From Beverwykella pulmonaria (lineage: Eukaryota; Ascomycota; Dothideomycetes; Pleosporales; Melanommataceae): a stretch of DNA of 64,000 nucleotides. Below the pieces are notes generated by a model. It had not been told where the DNA came from and made no database searches. It saw only the letters and a program-made list of their open reading frames with translations. A program made the translations under genes and the position numbers. The stretch spans positions 1,051,392 to 1,115,391 of the forward strand of contig BCHH01000010.1 of the NCBI GenBank assembly GCA_001599595.1, in the 5' to 3' direction. Of this stretch, positions 1-12,085 are shown piece by piece; positions within the stretch are counted from its first letter, which is position 1, and every line of letters begins with the position of its first letter.

Positions 1-1174
1 GAGCTGGCTAGACGCGGATGACTGAGTAGGAGGGTGGGCTGAAAGGGGATTCTTGGAGGGTTATGGTTGGTTGTTGGTTGAGGTGAGCTGGTCAGAAGTG
101 AGGCTATGGACAATTTCAGCTAACATGGATAGACAGGTACACCGGTTCTTTCGTGCAGATATAGCTTTATTGGGTAAGCGTGTGAGACTTGCTGTCGACG
201 GTTTTTCGATTTCAACGGTACAACCTCCTTCGAGCCAGGATTCGTAGCTTCACGCTGGCGCTCATTCACAACCCCTTATTAGCCACATACCCCAGAAATC
301 CCTCTTGCACAGTCCGAAACTTTCTTGCAGAGGCCTCTGCACACATTGTCAAGGGCGTTAAACCTTAAAAGACCTGTAACGAGGGTACAAGTCAAATCAC
401 CTAATAGTAACCAAAGCCCCGTCCAGATCAGCAACTACAAATCTTGGCGCGAAGTAGTTTGTACACAGTGGAACGAGAATGTGCCAATGTGCCCATGTGC
501 CACACAACTCAAATTTCCACGATAGGATGGACCCAAGACACAAGTCGTCCAGAATGGCGGCACTATGCTTGTAGCCTCCATGGATCTCTCATCATTGCCA
601 CACATTTGATTAGACTTGAGTGTTCGAGAATGTGCATCTGGAACATGATGGCCCTCTTGGAGAAAGAAAATCGCTCAAAATCAGCAATCGTTATTCGCCC
701 CTCTTCTCCTTTTTCTGTCTCTCGGTACCTTTTACCAAGTTATGCCCCGCGCCACCGCAAGGAGTGTTGTGACAAAGGAGACAAACAATCTAGAAGCCAG
801 TTAGCCGAGGTTCGGTGTCCACGAAGAAGAGTGTGTGAAATTTGTATTTAGACTTTTTCGATACTTAGAGTCGAAAGATCGAGTTCGAGTGATTATTGGT
901 CAGAGACGGGTGGTACGTTGTCGTCCTTCGAGTCTGTTGGACGGAGGCTGGCCCATCGCTCGAGAAGTTCCCTCTTCTTTTCAAAGTCCTCTTCTACGTA
1001 TACCCTGTTATTAGGTGATGTATGTTTTGTCTGTAAGAGTCCAAACGGCGAGTAATTGCACTACTGGCAGATCTTAGAAGTGGATTGTATGTGGTGAGAG
1101 TCGTGATCGTACAGTTTCCAGTCATTCTCTAATACCGGTACACTGGCCAGACAGGTGCAGCCATCATAGATAGA
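1..1174. other. No gene seen
   Basis: Short open frames occur on both strands but none has a recognisable motif, codon pattern or plausible splice structure. It may contain further decayed sequence belonging to the NLR-like relic that follows, since that relic runs leftward. Confidence 0.5.
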
Positions 1175-1995
1175 TTAAAGACCCAATATGCCTTCGTTAT
1201 TCAATATGTCCACATTCACACCATATTGGTACATCAGTTCGACGCCATCACAGTTGGTGGAAAGCAGCATTGCATATAAAGGCGTGTTTCTGGAGTTATT
1301 GGTGTTATGGAAATTTACGCGGCTGCGCAACAGAATCTTAATTATCCTGTTCATCGTTGGTTGGGACAAAATCATAGCCTTTTAGTGCATAGGGTGCTTC
1401 GTCATTTTGTAATCAATATCACAGCATAATCGATTTGCCCGACGCAAGCAGGCAAGATGAAGCGGATAGAATCGCAAGTGCAATGCCCGTATTGCCATTA
1501 GGATCTGCCGCATGAATATTTGGTCCATCAGCCATTATTCAAGCGATTTCTCATTAGATAGTCGTGCGTCTGAAAAATTGCTAGGATATCGATGCAAACG
1601 TAAGTGTTCGAACATATTCGCGAAACGTTTTGATCGCTTCACTGACTTCGGAGTCGTGATGCAAGCTTTTATCAGCCGTTTTGGTCTTTTCTGCCCTCGA
1701 ATCTTGCGGGTCTGCATGAATTTGGAGAGTATAGCATAGAGCTGTGTGATGGCCGTTTGACACGCTTTTGGAACGCGAAGGATGTCACACTCTCTATCCT
1801 TATCGCCAAACACCGCGGTGAAAGCTTCCTTCAGTTGTTGCAGGGTAAACTCGAGGACTGGAAGTTCAGTCGTGGCCTATCGGGTATTTCGGAGGTCTGG
1901 TCATGAAAGTCTTGCAAACGTCCTAGAGTCGTGCAGGCAAAATCGACCAGTTGAAGTACGCTTGCTACAACGCCAATAGCGGCGAATTCCATCAT
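1175..1995 (-). pseudogene. NLR/ankyrin-type gene relic (fungal N-terminal STAND-associated domain)
   Basis: Read leftward from an ATG at 1995, the frame gives an N-terminus (FAAIGVVASVLQLVDFAC, then GRLQDFHDQTSEIPD) that matches the N-terminal domain found on fungal NLR-like (STAND) and ankyrin proteins. Near 1890 the matching reading jumps frame and continues with a segment around LQQLKEAFTAVFGDKDRE. It jumps again near 1670 to TFREYVRTLTF, the usual end of this domain, and meets a stop near 1582. A further open stretch at 1375-1175 has ankyrin-like character (NSRNTPLYAMLL and GVNVDILNNEG). Two frameshifts plus a stop make this a broken gene. The family is used in non-self recognition and programmed cell death in fungi. 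No NB-ARC or NACHT P-loop is visible, so the central part is deleted or was never present. Family assignment is good; exact ends are uncertain. Confidence 0.72.
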
Positions 1996-2559
1996 GATAG
2001 CGACTGTGCCAGCGTTCAACGACTTAGCAGGTTCTAATATGGTGGATGTGGGAGCAATTAGGGTGGGCAGCTCTTTATATCGCGTGATAGATGGTGTTGC
2101 AAAGCCCTTCTTTTGTGACCATATCCCTATATCACTAGTATATAGCTGTCTATTATTTAGTTGGAGAATACCGTCGGAATTATCGAATGGCTTATTGGCT
2201 ATAACGTCCAAGTTTCACTAGCGAAATCTATCAGGTATGCAGACTGGGCTTCATTGAACTTACCTCCTACAGTTGTTATTCGCGATTGAAATATTACACT
2301 GACAGGAGCGAATCGTATTCGTATGGCAGACAGTTGTGGTAGATTCACCAATTCCATAGCTAAGCGTCTCAAATTCTGGCTGGTAAGGCGAATTACCGCT
2401 CAGATGTGCACGAGAGATGTGGTTGAAGTTGAAGAAGGAAGTCGCATCTTGATGTTAGAGAGCACGGACCACCGCCAATACTAACGCCACTATCTCCGAG
2501 CCGCAATGACAGACATCATCAACCACCAACATGTGAAGCGCGCCAGCTCAACATCCGAC
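1996..2559. other. Intergenic and 5' leader of the GTPase gene
   Basis: No gene is seen. An in-frame upstream ATG at 2506 would add 18 residues to the GTPase that follows, but conservation begins at the ATG at 2560. Confidence 0.5.
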
Positions 2560-3387
2560 ATGTACCACCTCTTCAAGTCGCTCTACCTCCACGCCACCAG
2601 CAAAGAAGGTATGTTATCCTCCTACCAATTCCTAATCGCATCCCCATCGCCTGAGCCTACACCATCCTCTCCTGTCATCATTCCTCATCAGAACTAGCCC
2701 TCGAAAACACCTTCAATAGCTGGCTGTTCACCCTCTTTAACCCTATCCACTAACACTCAAACCCCAGAATACTCCATCCTCCTCCTCGGCCTTGACAACG
2801 CCGGGAAAACCACCCTCCTTGAACAAATAAAAGCCACCTTCTCCGCCTCGCACCCGAATCTCAAAACCGTTCCCACCGTCGGCCAAAACGTAACCACCGT
2901 TTCTCTCCCACCACCCCATCCCTCTATATACCTCAAAATCTGGGATGTTGGCGGCCAGCACTCCCTTCGGAAACTCTGGGACTCATACTACACGTCCTGT
3001 CATGCCATTGTCTTCGTAATCGACAGCTCCGACGTCGGCAACGCTACCTTGGCGGATTTGGGAGCAGATACAGGGAGGGATGAGGAACATGGGAGGTTAA
3101 ACGAGTGTAGGCTGGTGCTGGAGAGCGTGCTGCAGAATGAGGATGCAGAGGGGGTGCCGATTTTGGTGCTGGCGAATAAGCAGGATCGGGAGGATTGTGT
3201 GGAGGTTGTGAGGATTAAGGAGGGGTTTGTGAGGAAGGTCTTTGAGGGCGAGAAAGGAGCGAATGTGCGCGATTCGAGGGTGTTGCCGTGTAGTGCGTTG
3301 ACCGGGACGGGGGTTACCGAGGCGGTGGAGTGGTTGTGTAGCAGGGTGAGGTGGAATAAGGAGAATAGGCCGCCCGTTATGAGATAG
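2560..3387 (+). CDS. ARL3: ARL3/ARFRP1-type small GTPase
   Basis: Two exons, 2560-2608 and 2768-3387, separated by a 159-nt GT-AG intron, encode 222 residues. The start MYHLFKSLYL is the characteristic ARFRP1/yeast Arl3 beginning. It lacks the Gly2 of myristoylated ARFs; Arl3 is instead N-terminally acetylated and held on the Golgi by Sys1. Visible GTPase motifs are the P-loop GLDNAGKTT (about residues 23-31), switch II WDVGGQ, NKQD for guanine recognition and CSAL near the C-terminus. The end ENRPP resembles the RPP ending of ARFRP1. The expected role is trans-Golgi recruitment of Arl1 and its GRIP golgins. An insertion of about 10 residues after VIDSSD looks lineage-specific. The alternative start at 2506 is less likely. 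Confidence 0.9.
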
Positions 3388-3670
3388 ATGCTGGGTTGGT
3401 GGGAGAGCGGAGGGGGAGGTGGAATATACCCTATTTCTTTTGCGAGAGCTTGTAGTACTAAGCGGCTGCGTTATACTTTTAGCACACGAAAATCGTACGA
3501 GGAATGACCCAAGTAAATCAATTTGGATGCGAGTTAGTGTTTGACTACGTCTGTTTACGGGTCCTTCCTTTCCTTACGTTAAAGTCTAGGATTTGAGAGT
3601 ATGTTCATTACGAGTTGAGAGTCAAGTGAACTGACGATTTGAGTAGCTGAATGCAAACGGTTCCTCCAAT
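3388..3670. other. 3' flank of the GTPase gene
   Basis: AT-rich downstream sequence with no gene seen. It lies between the end of the GTPase and the convergent relic. Confidence 0.5.
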
Positions 3671-4475
3671 TCAGTCTATAGTGCCAGAGTGACCAACTCG
3701 GCCCCATTCCCTAAAGATTGAAGAAGGAAATTGAGTAGAGATCGCAGTCGAACGTAGCCCCCATCCTTGTTCGATCTCTCTATCCATCGCAAAATTGTGC
3801 TCCTTCACGCCGCACAGCCTCATTCCTTCTTTGAGCTCCGCTTTTCGCTTCTTAACGTCTTTGACCACTTCAGCTAGTCTTTCTTTGTGCTTATCGAGTT
3901 TATGTTCCCTTAGTCTAGCGTGCAACTCCTATGCCTTCTTGACGTCGTCCTTAATCTCGTCTAGTTGATTGGTGAATATCCACGGGGGCTGCTCTGTTGC
4001 ACTCCTTGACTAGTTGAAAGCGCACTGCAAAGTCGATGCGGCAGATGTACGAATCGGACTCAGAAGTCCTTTTGCACATTGATCGTTCTAGTCTACCCAG
4101 AAATTCGGGGTGAGCATGGTCTTTCCGGTAGGAGGATATCATAGATGCATCCATGCATCCACAAAAGCTAGAAATTCGTTCACAAATCTCCACCTTTTCA
4201 TTTGTAGGTATATGTAGAAAGTACTAATCATCTTCGTCTTGCCGATCCTGAGCTGCGAGAATATACTCCTCGATCCTCTCACTCTCCACCTCTGTAACTC
4301 ACTAGCGGTGCAGTACGCACGAATCAAAGTCTAGTCGTGTGCCTCTAGCTCGGTAGCCACCACGTACAACGTATTCGCTGTACAGGGTGTCCGCTACCTT
4401 CATCTTTTCCACTGGACGAGCCAGAGGTTTGGCATCGATATCAAGGGACTGAAAGATTAGTGGTGGATTTGACAT
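3671..4475 (-). pseudogene. Decayed coiled-coil protein gene
   Basis: Read leftward from an ATG at 4475 (MSNPPLIFQSLDIDAKPL), one frame stays coding-like for more than 400 nt but is cut by stops near 4305 (TAG then TGA) and 4225 (TAG). After a TAA and a one-base shift near 3960 it continues with another TAG and then a strongly charged segment (HKERLAEVVKDVKKRKAELKEG) that would form a coiled coil. The stops are of the kind produced by C-to-T and G-to-A changes in Trp, Gln or Arg codons. I do not recognise the family. Several lesions argue for a dead gene rather than missed introns, although an undetected exon structure could explain one or two of them. Confidence 0.5.
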
Positions 4476-4757
4476 TGGTATTTCTGATCTTTGGGACTAT
4501 ACCTGTGTTTGGCTTCTTTATCTCCATCTTGTGCCTAGTATTCCGCGAAACCTACGGGTAAATCGAGAGCAGTTATTGAGATGCTGGAGATTGTGAAAGA
4601 GGGGAGGTTTGTTGAACTGATAAGTATTTTAATACATATGTACTTGTTTGCCCTTGTCTCTCACCTGAATAGACTGAGACTCGACTCTCTCACCAGGACC
4701 GATAACTGCCTTTATATATAGACTACATCTCCATCACCCGCCACCCCCTTCCCCTTC

Positions 4758-5717
4758 CTACTCATCCTCAGCAAAAAACCCTACCTCCCCAGCCCTCTCT
4801 CCCATCCTGACCAACTCCTCCCTCATTTTCCTCGCCCTCTCGAGCCACCCCTCCTCTTCCGCATCCTCAAACGCATACCCCTTGACCCACTCCCCAACCC
4901 CATGCTGCAACACATTCCTCGCCCTCGTCCCATCCCCTCTCGTTGATCCAATACACCCATGCAATGTCATCCTCTCCTTCGTCGGATCATACACGCCTCT
5001 ATGCAGAATATTATTATCGTAGAACGCCACTTCACCCGCTTTCAACTTGACGACGAGCTGGTCCGGCATGTTGGGCTCATAAGGGTCAGCCGCGCGTTCC
5101 GTAGCCGTACGTGCCCTTTTATGACTCCCAGGTACAACGATGAGGGAGGAATCGTCGTACAAAGCGAGATTCCACTGCGCATGCCACCCCCTATGCCCTA
5201 ATCTTTCCATCTCCTCCTCATCCGTCGCCGTCGCAGGGATGTCATCTCTATGCCATCTGAGACTGAACTCTTTATCGGGTCTGACCAGCATATTGTACAA
5301 TTCCATCACCAACTCTTCTTCGTCACAGCCTATCAACGTGCTCACATATTTTAGCAACTCCGAGTCGAAGTAGGATTTCGTGAAGGTGAGGTGGTCTGGG
5401 TTCGTTGGGTGCATCAAGTGCTGCACGCCCCATATTCCGTTGCTAGGGTCGGAACCCCAGGGGGGGAATTGCTTAGGGAGAGTACGGATGTACGGCCATT
5501 TTCCTGTACGCGCAGCGGTCGTGAGGCGGGATGCAGCGGCGCGGAGAGAGGGGAGGTCAAAAGATGGGAAGAGGGTGGCAGGGAGGACGACGAAGCCGTC
5601 GCGCTCGAGGGAGGCGAGGGCCGCCTTGTAGGGGTCGGTGGTCGTGCTGTTGGTTGAGCCGCTCATAGTGGGCTTTGGTGGGGTTGTGACAGTCGTGGTT
5701 TCGGTTGCTGTTGCCAT
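4758..5717 (-). CDS. Phytanoyl-CoA dioxygenase (PhyH)-family protein
   Basis: A single exon of 319 residues. The Fe(II)/2-oxoglutarate facial triad is visible: H156 and D158 in RWHRDD, and H239 in NNILHRGVY. A likely 2-oxoglutarate-binding arginine follows in KERMTLHG (about residue 248). The core is a double-stranded beta-helix of the PhyH superfamily, whose members hydroxylate lipid acyl-CoAs or secondary metabolites. The first 25 residues are Thr-rich and poorly conserved in character, so the start could be the second ATG, about 17 codons in. The C-terminal 50 residues are acidic and helical. No peroxisomal SKL-type signal is seen at the C-terminus (it ends AEDE), so a peroxisomal role is not supported. 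The substrate cannot be told from sequence. Confidence 0.85.
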   Translation of the reverse strand: MATATETTTVTTPPKPTMSGSTNSTTTDPYKAALASLERDGFVVLPATLFPSFDLPSLRAAASRLTTAARTGKWPYIRTLPKQFPPWGSDPSNGIWGVQHLMHPTNPDHLTFTKSYFDSELLKYVSTLIGCDEEELVMELYNMLVRPDKEFSLRWHRDDIPATATDEEEMERLGHRGWHAQWNLALYDDSSLIVVPGSHKRARTATERAADPYEPNMPDQLVVKLKAGEVAFYDNNILHRGVYDPTKERMTLHGCIGSTRGDGTRARNVLQHGVGEWVKGYAFEDAEEEGWLERARKMREELVRMGERAGEVGFFAEDE

Positions 5718-6835
5718 TATGATACTTTTTCAGTCGGGGGTATGTAGTTGAACTGGAAAATGAAGTTTGCAGTGAGATCTTCGAGGCATGAGCGATATAA
5801 GAAGTCGCAGCGAGGTCCAAGAGGCGTGGTAGTGGGATATGTGTTCCTATGTAACGTTGATGTGAGGTTGAAAAGTGACATGCGACTACCCCGCAGCAGG
5901 GTCCATCAATTGATAAATCTACGCGTTTTGCCAAATCGGGATCGCTAGGGATAGGCACTTAACGTGGTGCCGTGTCCTGTACAGTCGGCTCTACTACTTC
6001 ATCTATTCATGGACGTTTCGAGAATTGGTATGAGCATCTCATGCGTTGCAGTCAGAGGTGACATCTCAGAAGCCGCGTCACTCAATGACCAAGGGTACCT
6101 CGAATATATTGACTGGAGTAAATGACAGTCGTAGCAGAATATAAATTGCAAGATTGACATGTACAGTAGCATCTCCGTATCCGGGAATCTAGAGAGCCTG
6201 CATTTATCCAAGAAGTCCATATATACAATGCCGGGAATATTAGCCAATGACATCTAATGTAAAAATGGTGCATTTGTGAAAAAGAAAAAAGAGAGCCGGA
6301 AAGGGTATCGAAGCATAGGAACACAGAAGTGTGATGCATGGTAAAGAGAGAGGATGCAAGAATATGCGAGACATTTGTGCAAAGGTCATCCTCCAATTAC
6401 GTCTTCAATCCGACCATTGAATTTCCCTTGGTAGTCCAACATGGTTTGGAATGAAATCGAGATTTGACCATCAATAGATAAAAAGGATAGGAAATGGTAT
6501 AAAAAAGCCATCTCATTAGATCGATGTCGAGTCCAGATCTCTTTGGCGACTTGCTGAGTAAATATCATTCCTTGCGGTCATCTAGGAATTCCATCAATGC
6601 TGAGCATCGCTGATCGTGGGAGAGAGTAATGGGTGGCAGAAGTCTCAATGAGTTCGCGTCATGGGCCGTGGAGCGAACAGGGTGATCAAAAGATAGTCGG
6701 AGGAATGCGGAGGACTGTGGAGGCTTCATAACCTTGAAGTGACTAGATCAGTTATGACCTTCTTGAAGTCATGGTGCACATTCAGTGTTCAAATCTTCTC
6801 CATTGAGGAGCGTGATGGTGTGTCTTCTATTGTTT
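5718..6835. other. Intergenic, no gene seen
   Basis: About 1.1 kb lying upstream of the dioxygenase gene and downstream of the RdRP gene, both on the minus strand. Short open frames lack motifs. It presumably holds the dioxygenase promoter at the left end and the RdRP 3' end at the right. Confidence 0.5.
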
Positions 6836-9800
6836 TCAGACCCCTTCTGCTGTCTTCGTGAACTCATCGTCACTGTCTTCATCTTCAGATCGCCTTCGAG
6901 ACTTGGCTACCTTCGGTTTGAGGATACCATAAATAGGCGCAATGACATCTCTTCTTCCTTTAAAATTTTGCGACTTCAGCTTTGTAAGCTCTCCCCCAGC
7001 CATGTTGAAAACAAAAGGTCCCTTGTCCGGGTAGCGATGGTACAGCGCAGATGCCCGCAGTTTGTCCCATAATGTGAAGTCTTTGGAAAGATAGGTTTCC
7101 ACCCAGGAACTTATATGTGGATCGTCGATGTGTTTAGGCATGATCTCTCGGAATCTTGTGTAGCAATCGTTCACGGTGATGTTGTATTGTTCAGAGCTGC
7201 CAGAGCTGCCTCCTTTGATACCATTATTCCACCGCGTGAGTATATCTTCGAGCCCCTTTTTCAAGGTGCCCAGTTCTTCTTGGATGATTGGGTTTTGTTT
7301 CTGCTTCTGCTGTAGGAATGGATACAGGAGATCAGGGTCATCGTCCTTCACTCCGAGGAACGACTCGTCCACTTTTTCGAAAGTTTCGTTGTTATGCACC
7401 CGGACAACCATGAAGTAGAGATAATCCAGGATGTTTTCATGATTCCAAAGCCAATTCTTCTTCCGCAGTCTGTCTGTTTCACCCATATCTTTTGCGTTCT
7501 CCGAGGCTTCCATCGCTTCTTTGTAGATAGGGAGCTGTGGATTTTTTCCACCAATGGTCTTTCTGATAAATCTCCAGAAGTCATGGTCGTTGAAGATATA
7601 TGCTTGCTTTGGCGCGTCTACCAACAGGTCGTGCATATCGCAAAGAGCGTTGAGTATGTCGGAATGGATTCGGTTCTCGGCGTAAGCCTGTTTTTCCCAG
7701 AAACTTGTCACCACTCCAAGAAGCGATGGACTTGTGCGGAATGTGACAACCTCTGATAAAAGTCTGTCTACCGTGGAGAGATCGTATGGATCCATGACGG
7801 TCTTGAGTTTCCTCTCATCTTGCCTTATTCCGTATTGAAAAGGCTTCAATGACCGGAGTGGGGCCGGGGCATTCCTAAAGGGTTGCACGAGAGCCGACTC
7901 CCAAGTGAGCCAAAATTTGTCTCCGTCGTAATCACCGCCCTGAAGCTTCCCAGCCAACGGATAGGGACCTTTCGTTGGGAACACTACAAGGTCCCTCAAG
8001 TGGGATAATGCAGGGTGCACTACAGCTCGAACCTTTTGAATATCTGACCGGCGACAAGCGGGCTGCCGAGCAATTAAGATGTCGAGGTCATGGAGGCTCT
8101 GGAAATTTTCAGCTGTCGCCTCAATGAAAACGGTCTTGGAAAAACAGATATGCACTTCGCCTGGTGCTAGAACGCCAAGTGGATCGGCGACACCATAGAG
8201 ATATGTTGACTTCGGAAGTGGAATGCGAAGCTTCTTCTCTCTTGCCATCAACTCTTGTCTTATGAAGCGTTTAAGACACCTCGCAAGATATGGTGATTTT
8301 ACCGGATAGAATCCGCTCTCAAGAAGTAGTCGAATCTTCCCGCTAAGAGATTGTGGCAATGCTGCCTGCCATGCTATGTTCTCGCTATCCCCGGTATATG
8401 AATCCTGCTTATAAACCCACTCATACAACCTTATGGCATCAGGAAGGATTTCTAATAAGTGCTGCTGCTGGATATCAAGGTGATCCTTCATGAGCTTGGC
8501 CATGATCTCCTTTGGCACGCCCCTATCCACTAAGATTGGAATAAATGATATGTGCAGATCAGAGGGCGTGGGAGGTGAGGAATAGTTGCATAATTCGAAA
8601 GTGAGTCGTCGATCATCGAACGGTTTGTCATCAGACATATCCTCGGGATGCGGATCGAACTTTGACTGGCTAGTAGAGATCTCGATCCATCGTTCCCGCT
8701 CGGTAGCGTCCCTGGAGTAGGTCTCAGCACTCACCATCCACATTCCTTTGGCGCCTCCAATACGACCCTGGAAAGCACAGGGCATTGGATCATTGGTGCC
8801 CAAGGATGTCCAAATCTCTTGCGCTGCTCCTACTGAGATTCGTGAACAACCATCATTCATCACTGGCGGATTGTCTTCGTCGGGCTTTTCGTCCCACGAG
8901 AGGCTGTGGTCGTTGAATGTTGTATCTTCGGGGCTACCATCGGGACTTATGTCCTCTACGTTGCGAATCTGGGAGGGTTTGAATGCTAGTGTTGGTGTAG
9001 TCCTCGATAGACCAAGGTCTAACCGAGCAAACGCTTTACAGAAATTCTGATTACGATTTCTGGCGAATGGAAAAAACCAGTTCAGCATGTCTCCAATGGA
9101 CAGAGGCTCCTCGATCCCACAGCCCTCGGTAGCGAATAGAATTACCCTCTTGTCAGAGAGATCATCTTTACGGTGGCCGGATTTTTTCTTTATGGGCTCG
9201 ATGTGGAACGCTCTCCACTTACGGCCAAGAAAGGAATGCTCTCTGAGAAACCATTTGATCCATTGCTCTTGAATGTTTTTCATATCCACTGTGTTGAAAC
9301 GCGTAGACTTAGTTTTTCCAGACTCAAATGAGGGGAAATTGAGATATAGGAAACGATCTGCATTGAATCGCCGCTGAAACCTGCAAGACAGATCCGCTGC
9401 GACGGGGAGGAGTTCCAGGTTGAAGACAGGCCCATTGCGAATATTGTTGAAAGCAACCCGTCCTTTGAAAGTATATCCGTCAAGTGCTCGCCTTTGGGCT
9501 GCCCATAGACCCCTTGACTCTTGAACTTTGGCTCGAGGACATCGTTCCAGGATGGTGCACCAGAAGCTATCAGCGTCGGACCATTGTTCACTCATATTTC
9601 TTGCTAGGTCGAGCATGGGTACCTTCCTCTCAGTAGCAATCCGGCGGCAAATGAAAAGGATGAAATAAGGAAGGTGCTTCAATTCATCCGCGATGTCTTC
9701 GACAAACAGATTCTGCTCAGGTAAGCTGGATATGAAGTGTGACATCTTGGATGGAGATTGGTTCTGGTTGGGTGGCTTTGGAGACGGTAGAGTTGGCTCG

Positions 9801-11501
9801 AATAGGGATGCCTCATTCCTCAAACTTTGTTGTGGTTGCGTTGACACATTAGCGGATCGATGTGTTAATGACGGCTCGGTCGGAGAACGCCCTGTTCTTG
9901 GGCTACGAGTTTGTATAATTCGCCTTGTGGGTGGTGTGCTGGAGGTCGAGACGTCCGATTTCGATACAGGTTTTGCGGGGGATGCCCTAGTCCCTAAGTT
10001 AGGGGCATGAAAATTGTGCATGGGGGACGATCGTCCCAATCTCGCACTATCAGACCGGAGGAAAGGTCTAGTGGGAGAAGTATCACAAGAACTGTAGCTA
10101 TCAGCCTCGACCTTGAAAGACGCCTCCGAAAGGGCCTCCTCGTCTATGAATCCGAAAGTTGACGAACTCTCTATCGTCATGTCTCCCGAGGACTGAAGGT
10201 GTTCATTTGCAACACTACCCGAGGATTGAAGGTGTTCCCGTGCGAACTGGGCGGACATTTCTTGCTCCAATTGGGCAGATATGTTTATGAAATCCTCATC
10301 GTCGAGAGATTCTATGGTCGTAGAGATCGTGCGCGTCATCCTTGACTGAACAGGATCTGTGTCACCCATTTCAGACGCAAATGATGTATTGGTTGTGAGG
10401 GACAGCGCCGCGGATTGTTGGGACGACATCGGAGTCGAATCAGAGCTAAACGAAGTATCCATCGAAGTAGTAAAGGATGTCTTTGCTGAAGCCGACTGGA
10501 ACGAGCGAAACTTTTCAATCGAAGGCTTCTTGAAGAGAATGTTAGACTGAATACCTTGATACAGTGACTGCTTTGAGTTGCTGTAACTTGGCTTCTTTCC
10601 CTTGGAGGTTTTCGACAATTTTGGGGATATGGTGTTCTCATTGGAGCTTTCAGAGACCCTTTTCCTCCCCGCAGAATCGAATGATATTCGTGGACTCGCC
10701 TCAACTCGCCTCTGGGCGGCCTTTGAGGTCGTCGTTGGTGAGGGAGGCATCGCATATTCGTCCTCATCTTCGTCCGTAGAAGATCCACTCTCTGGTGCAG
10801 TTGTGTACAGTGAATCGGGGTCTTCACTTCGAACATCTCCATGCTGAATAAACTGTGGTACTTGGCCAGCTGTGCGATTATTATCAGCTTCATTGCCTTT
10901 GATGGAGTTTAGACAACATGCTCGTGGGAAATAAAACATTGCATTTCAAACACAGAGGCGAAGATGAGATAGAAAGCAAAGCGGAAAAGCGCATTCTTTC
11001 ATGCAGTGAGTATATAGATAATAGAACTGCAACTGAGTTGCATGGAAAGCACGTGCGCGTTTTTGTATTCGTGAACTTACAAAGCTGCGAACGAAAAGAT
11101 GTCCCAGAAAAAGTCCTCAGACTCTGCGACGGCGCCCGCATTGACGACTTCGGCGACGCAGTCGGAACAGGCAAAAGCCTAAAGAGCGTGTCAAGCCGTT
11201 CATTGGGTGGCGTAGTCGGTGCAATGAGTCCAAATTGGTAGAGGATCCTATTGAGTTTCGGCCTATCAGTATGGTACCAGAACTTGATGCGATTGTAGAC
11301 GATATCAGTCGTCGTCTTTTTCGGTCCACTGCTGGGTGACCAATACTGGTCGCGGACCTGCAGTCCTAGTATCCAAGTTTCTTCCAGTGTGCGAATGATC
11401 TGGTTGATGCCCGTGGGGTCTTCGGCAGCCACTCGATGTGGAGTTCTTGCGCCATGGTCGCCTTTCCCTGGTGGAGGGGTCGGGCGGGGGTTCTCGCTCA
11501 T
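6836..11501 (-). CDS. RNA-dependent RNA polymerase (eukaryotic silencing type)
   Basis: Two exons, 11501-11081 and 10869-6836, with a proposed intron at 11080-10870, encode about 1484 residues. The catalytic loop GGDYDGDKFW sits near residues 1117-1126; its three Asp residues bind the metal in the double-psi beta-barrel active site of QDE-1/RRP/SAD-1 enzymes. Upstream is the family signature MNDGCSRIS followed by AFQGRIGGAKGMW. The first 140 residues are a small conserved-looking domain. Residues 150-500 are Ser/Thr-rich and probably disordered, with the polymerase core after that. The enzyme makes double-stranded RNA from single-stranded templates for Dicer, in quelling or in meiotic silencing of unpaired DNA. 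Which of the paralogues this is cannot be told here. The start MSENPRPTPP is chosen because upstream residues in the same frame look non-coding. The intron is inferred from phase and GTAAG/CACAG signals. Confidence 0.92.
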
Positions 11502-12085
11502 GCCCGCTAAGGGTGCACGGGCGTGGATAAATAACGATAAATTGAGGACGCAATTTTGTACTTGTCCAGCCAAAATGTAAATGAGAGGTGAATCGAAGTT
11601 GAGCGAGAAGGATGAGGGAGAAGTGAGACATGATGCCTCAGGCAGCGTTTCCAGGGTATCAGCTAGTGCATGGTCTGTGCCCGAAACACGACACCGCGAA
11701 GTCACATGATGCTAATAATTCACTGCATTCAGCGCGGGGACTTGCAAAACTTGATGTGGTACATGTAGGTTAAAGATTGTTGCTTCATATCATGGACGTG
11801 TAGTGGGAACATTCTAGCTTAGATGTTGCTATTCGTTAACAAAGCCCCACTGGATGGACTAACGAATTGTGTCAATTCCTTATCTTCAGAGGAATGATGC
11901 CGCACAAGGGACTCCAATTCACAAAACGACGCCCTTTTCAAGCAGTCATGGAACGGAGAAGCAAAGATAGACGTCTTCCATCTTGTATTCGCTTTTGACG
12001 CTATTGTGGATATCCGTTCATATGCATAGGAAGCCGTAAACTCAAGAGCCCAACCCCTCTCCCATCTCTAGTCTCACATACATAA
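11502..12085. other. Promoter of the RdRP gene and 3' flank of TCTP
   Basis: No gene is seen. The sequence separates two minus-strand genes, so it must hold the RdRP promoter. Confidence 0.5.

Noticed and set aside
9693..10010. Open frames opposite the RdRP gene
   Set aside because: Mirror frames of a real coding sequence with no independent signal.
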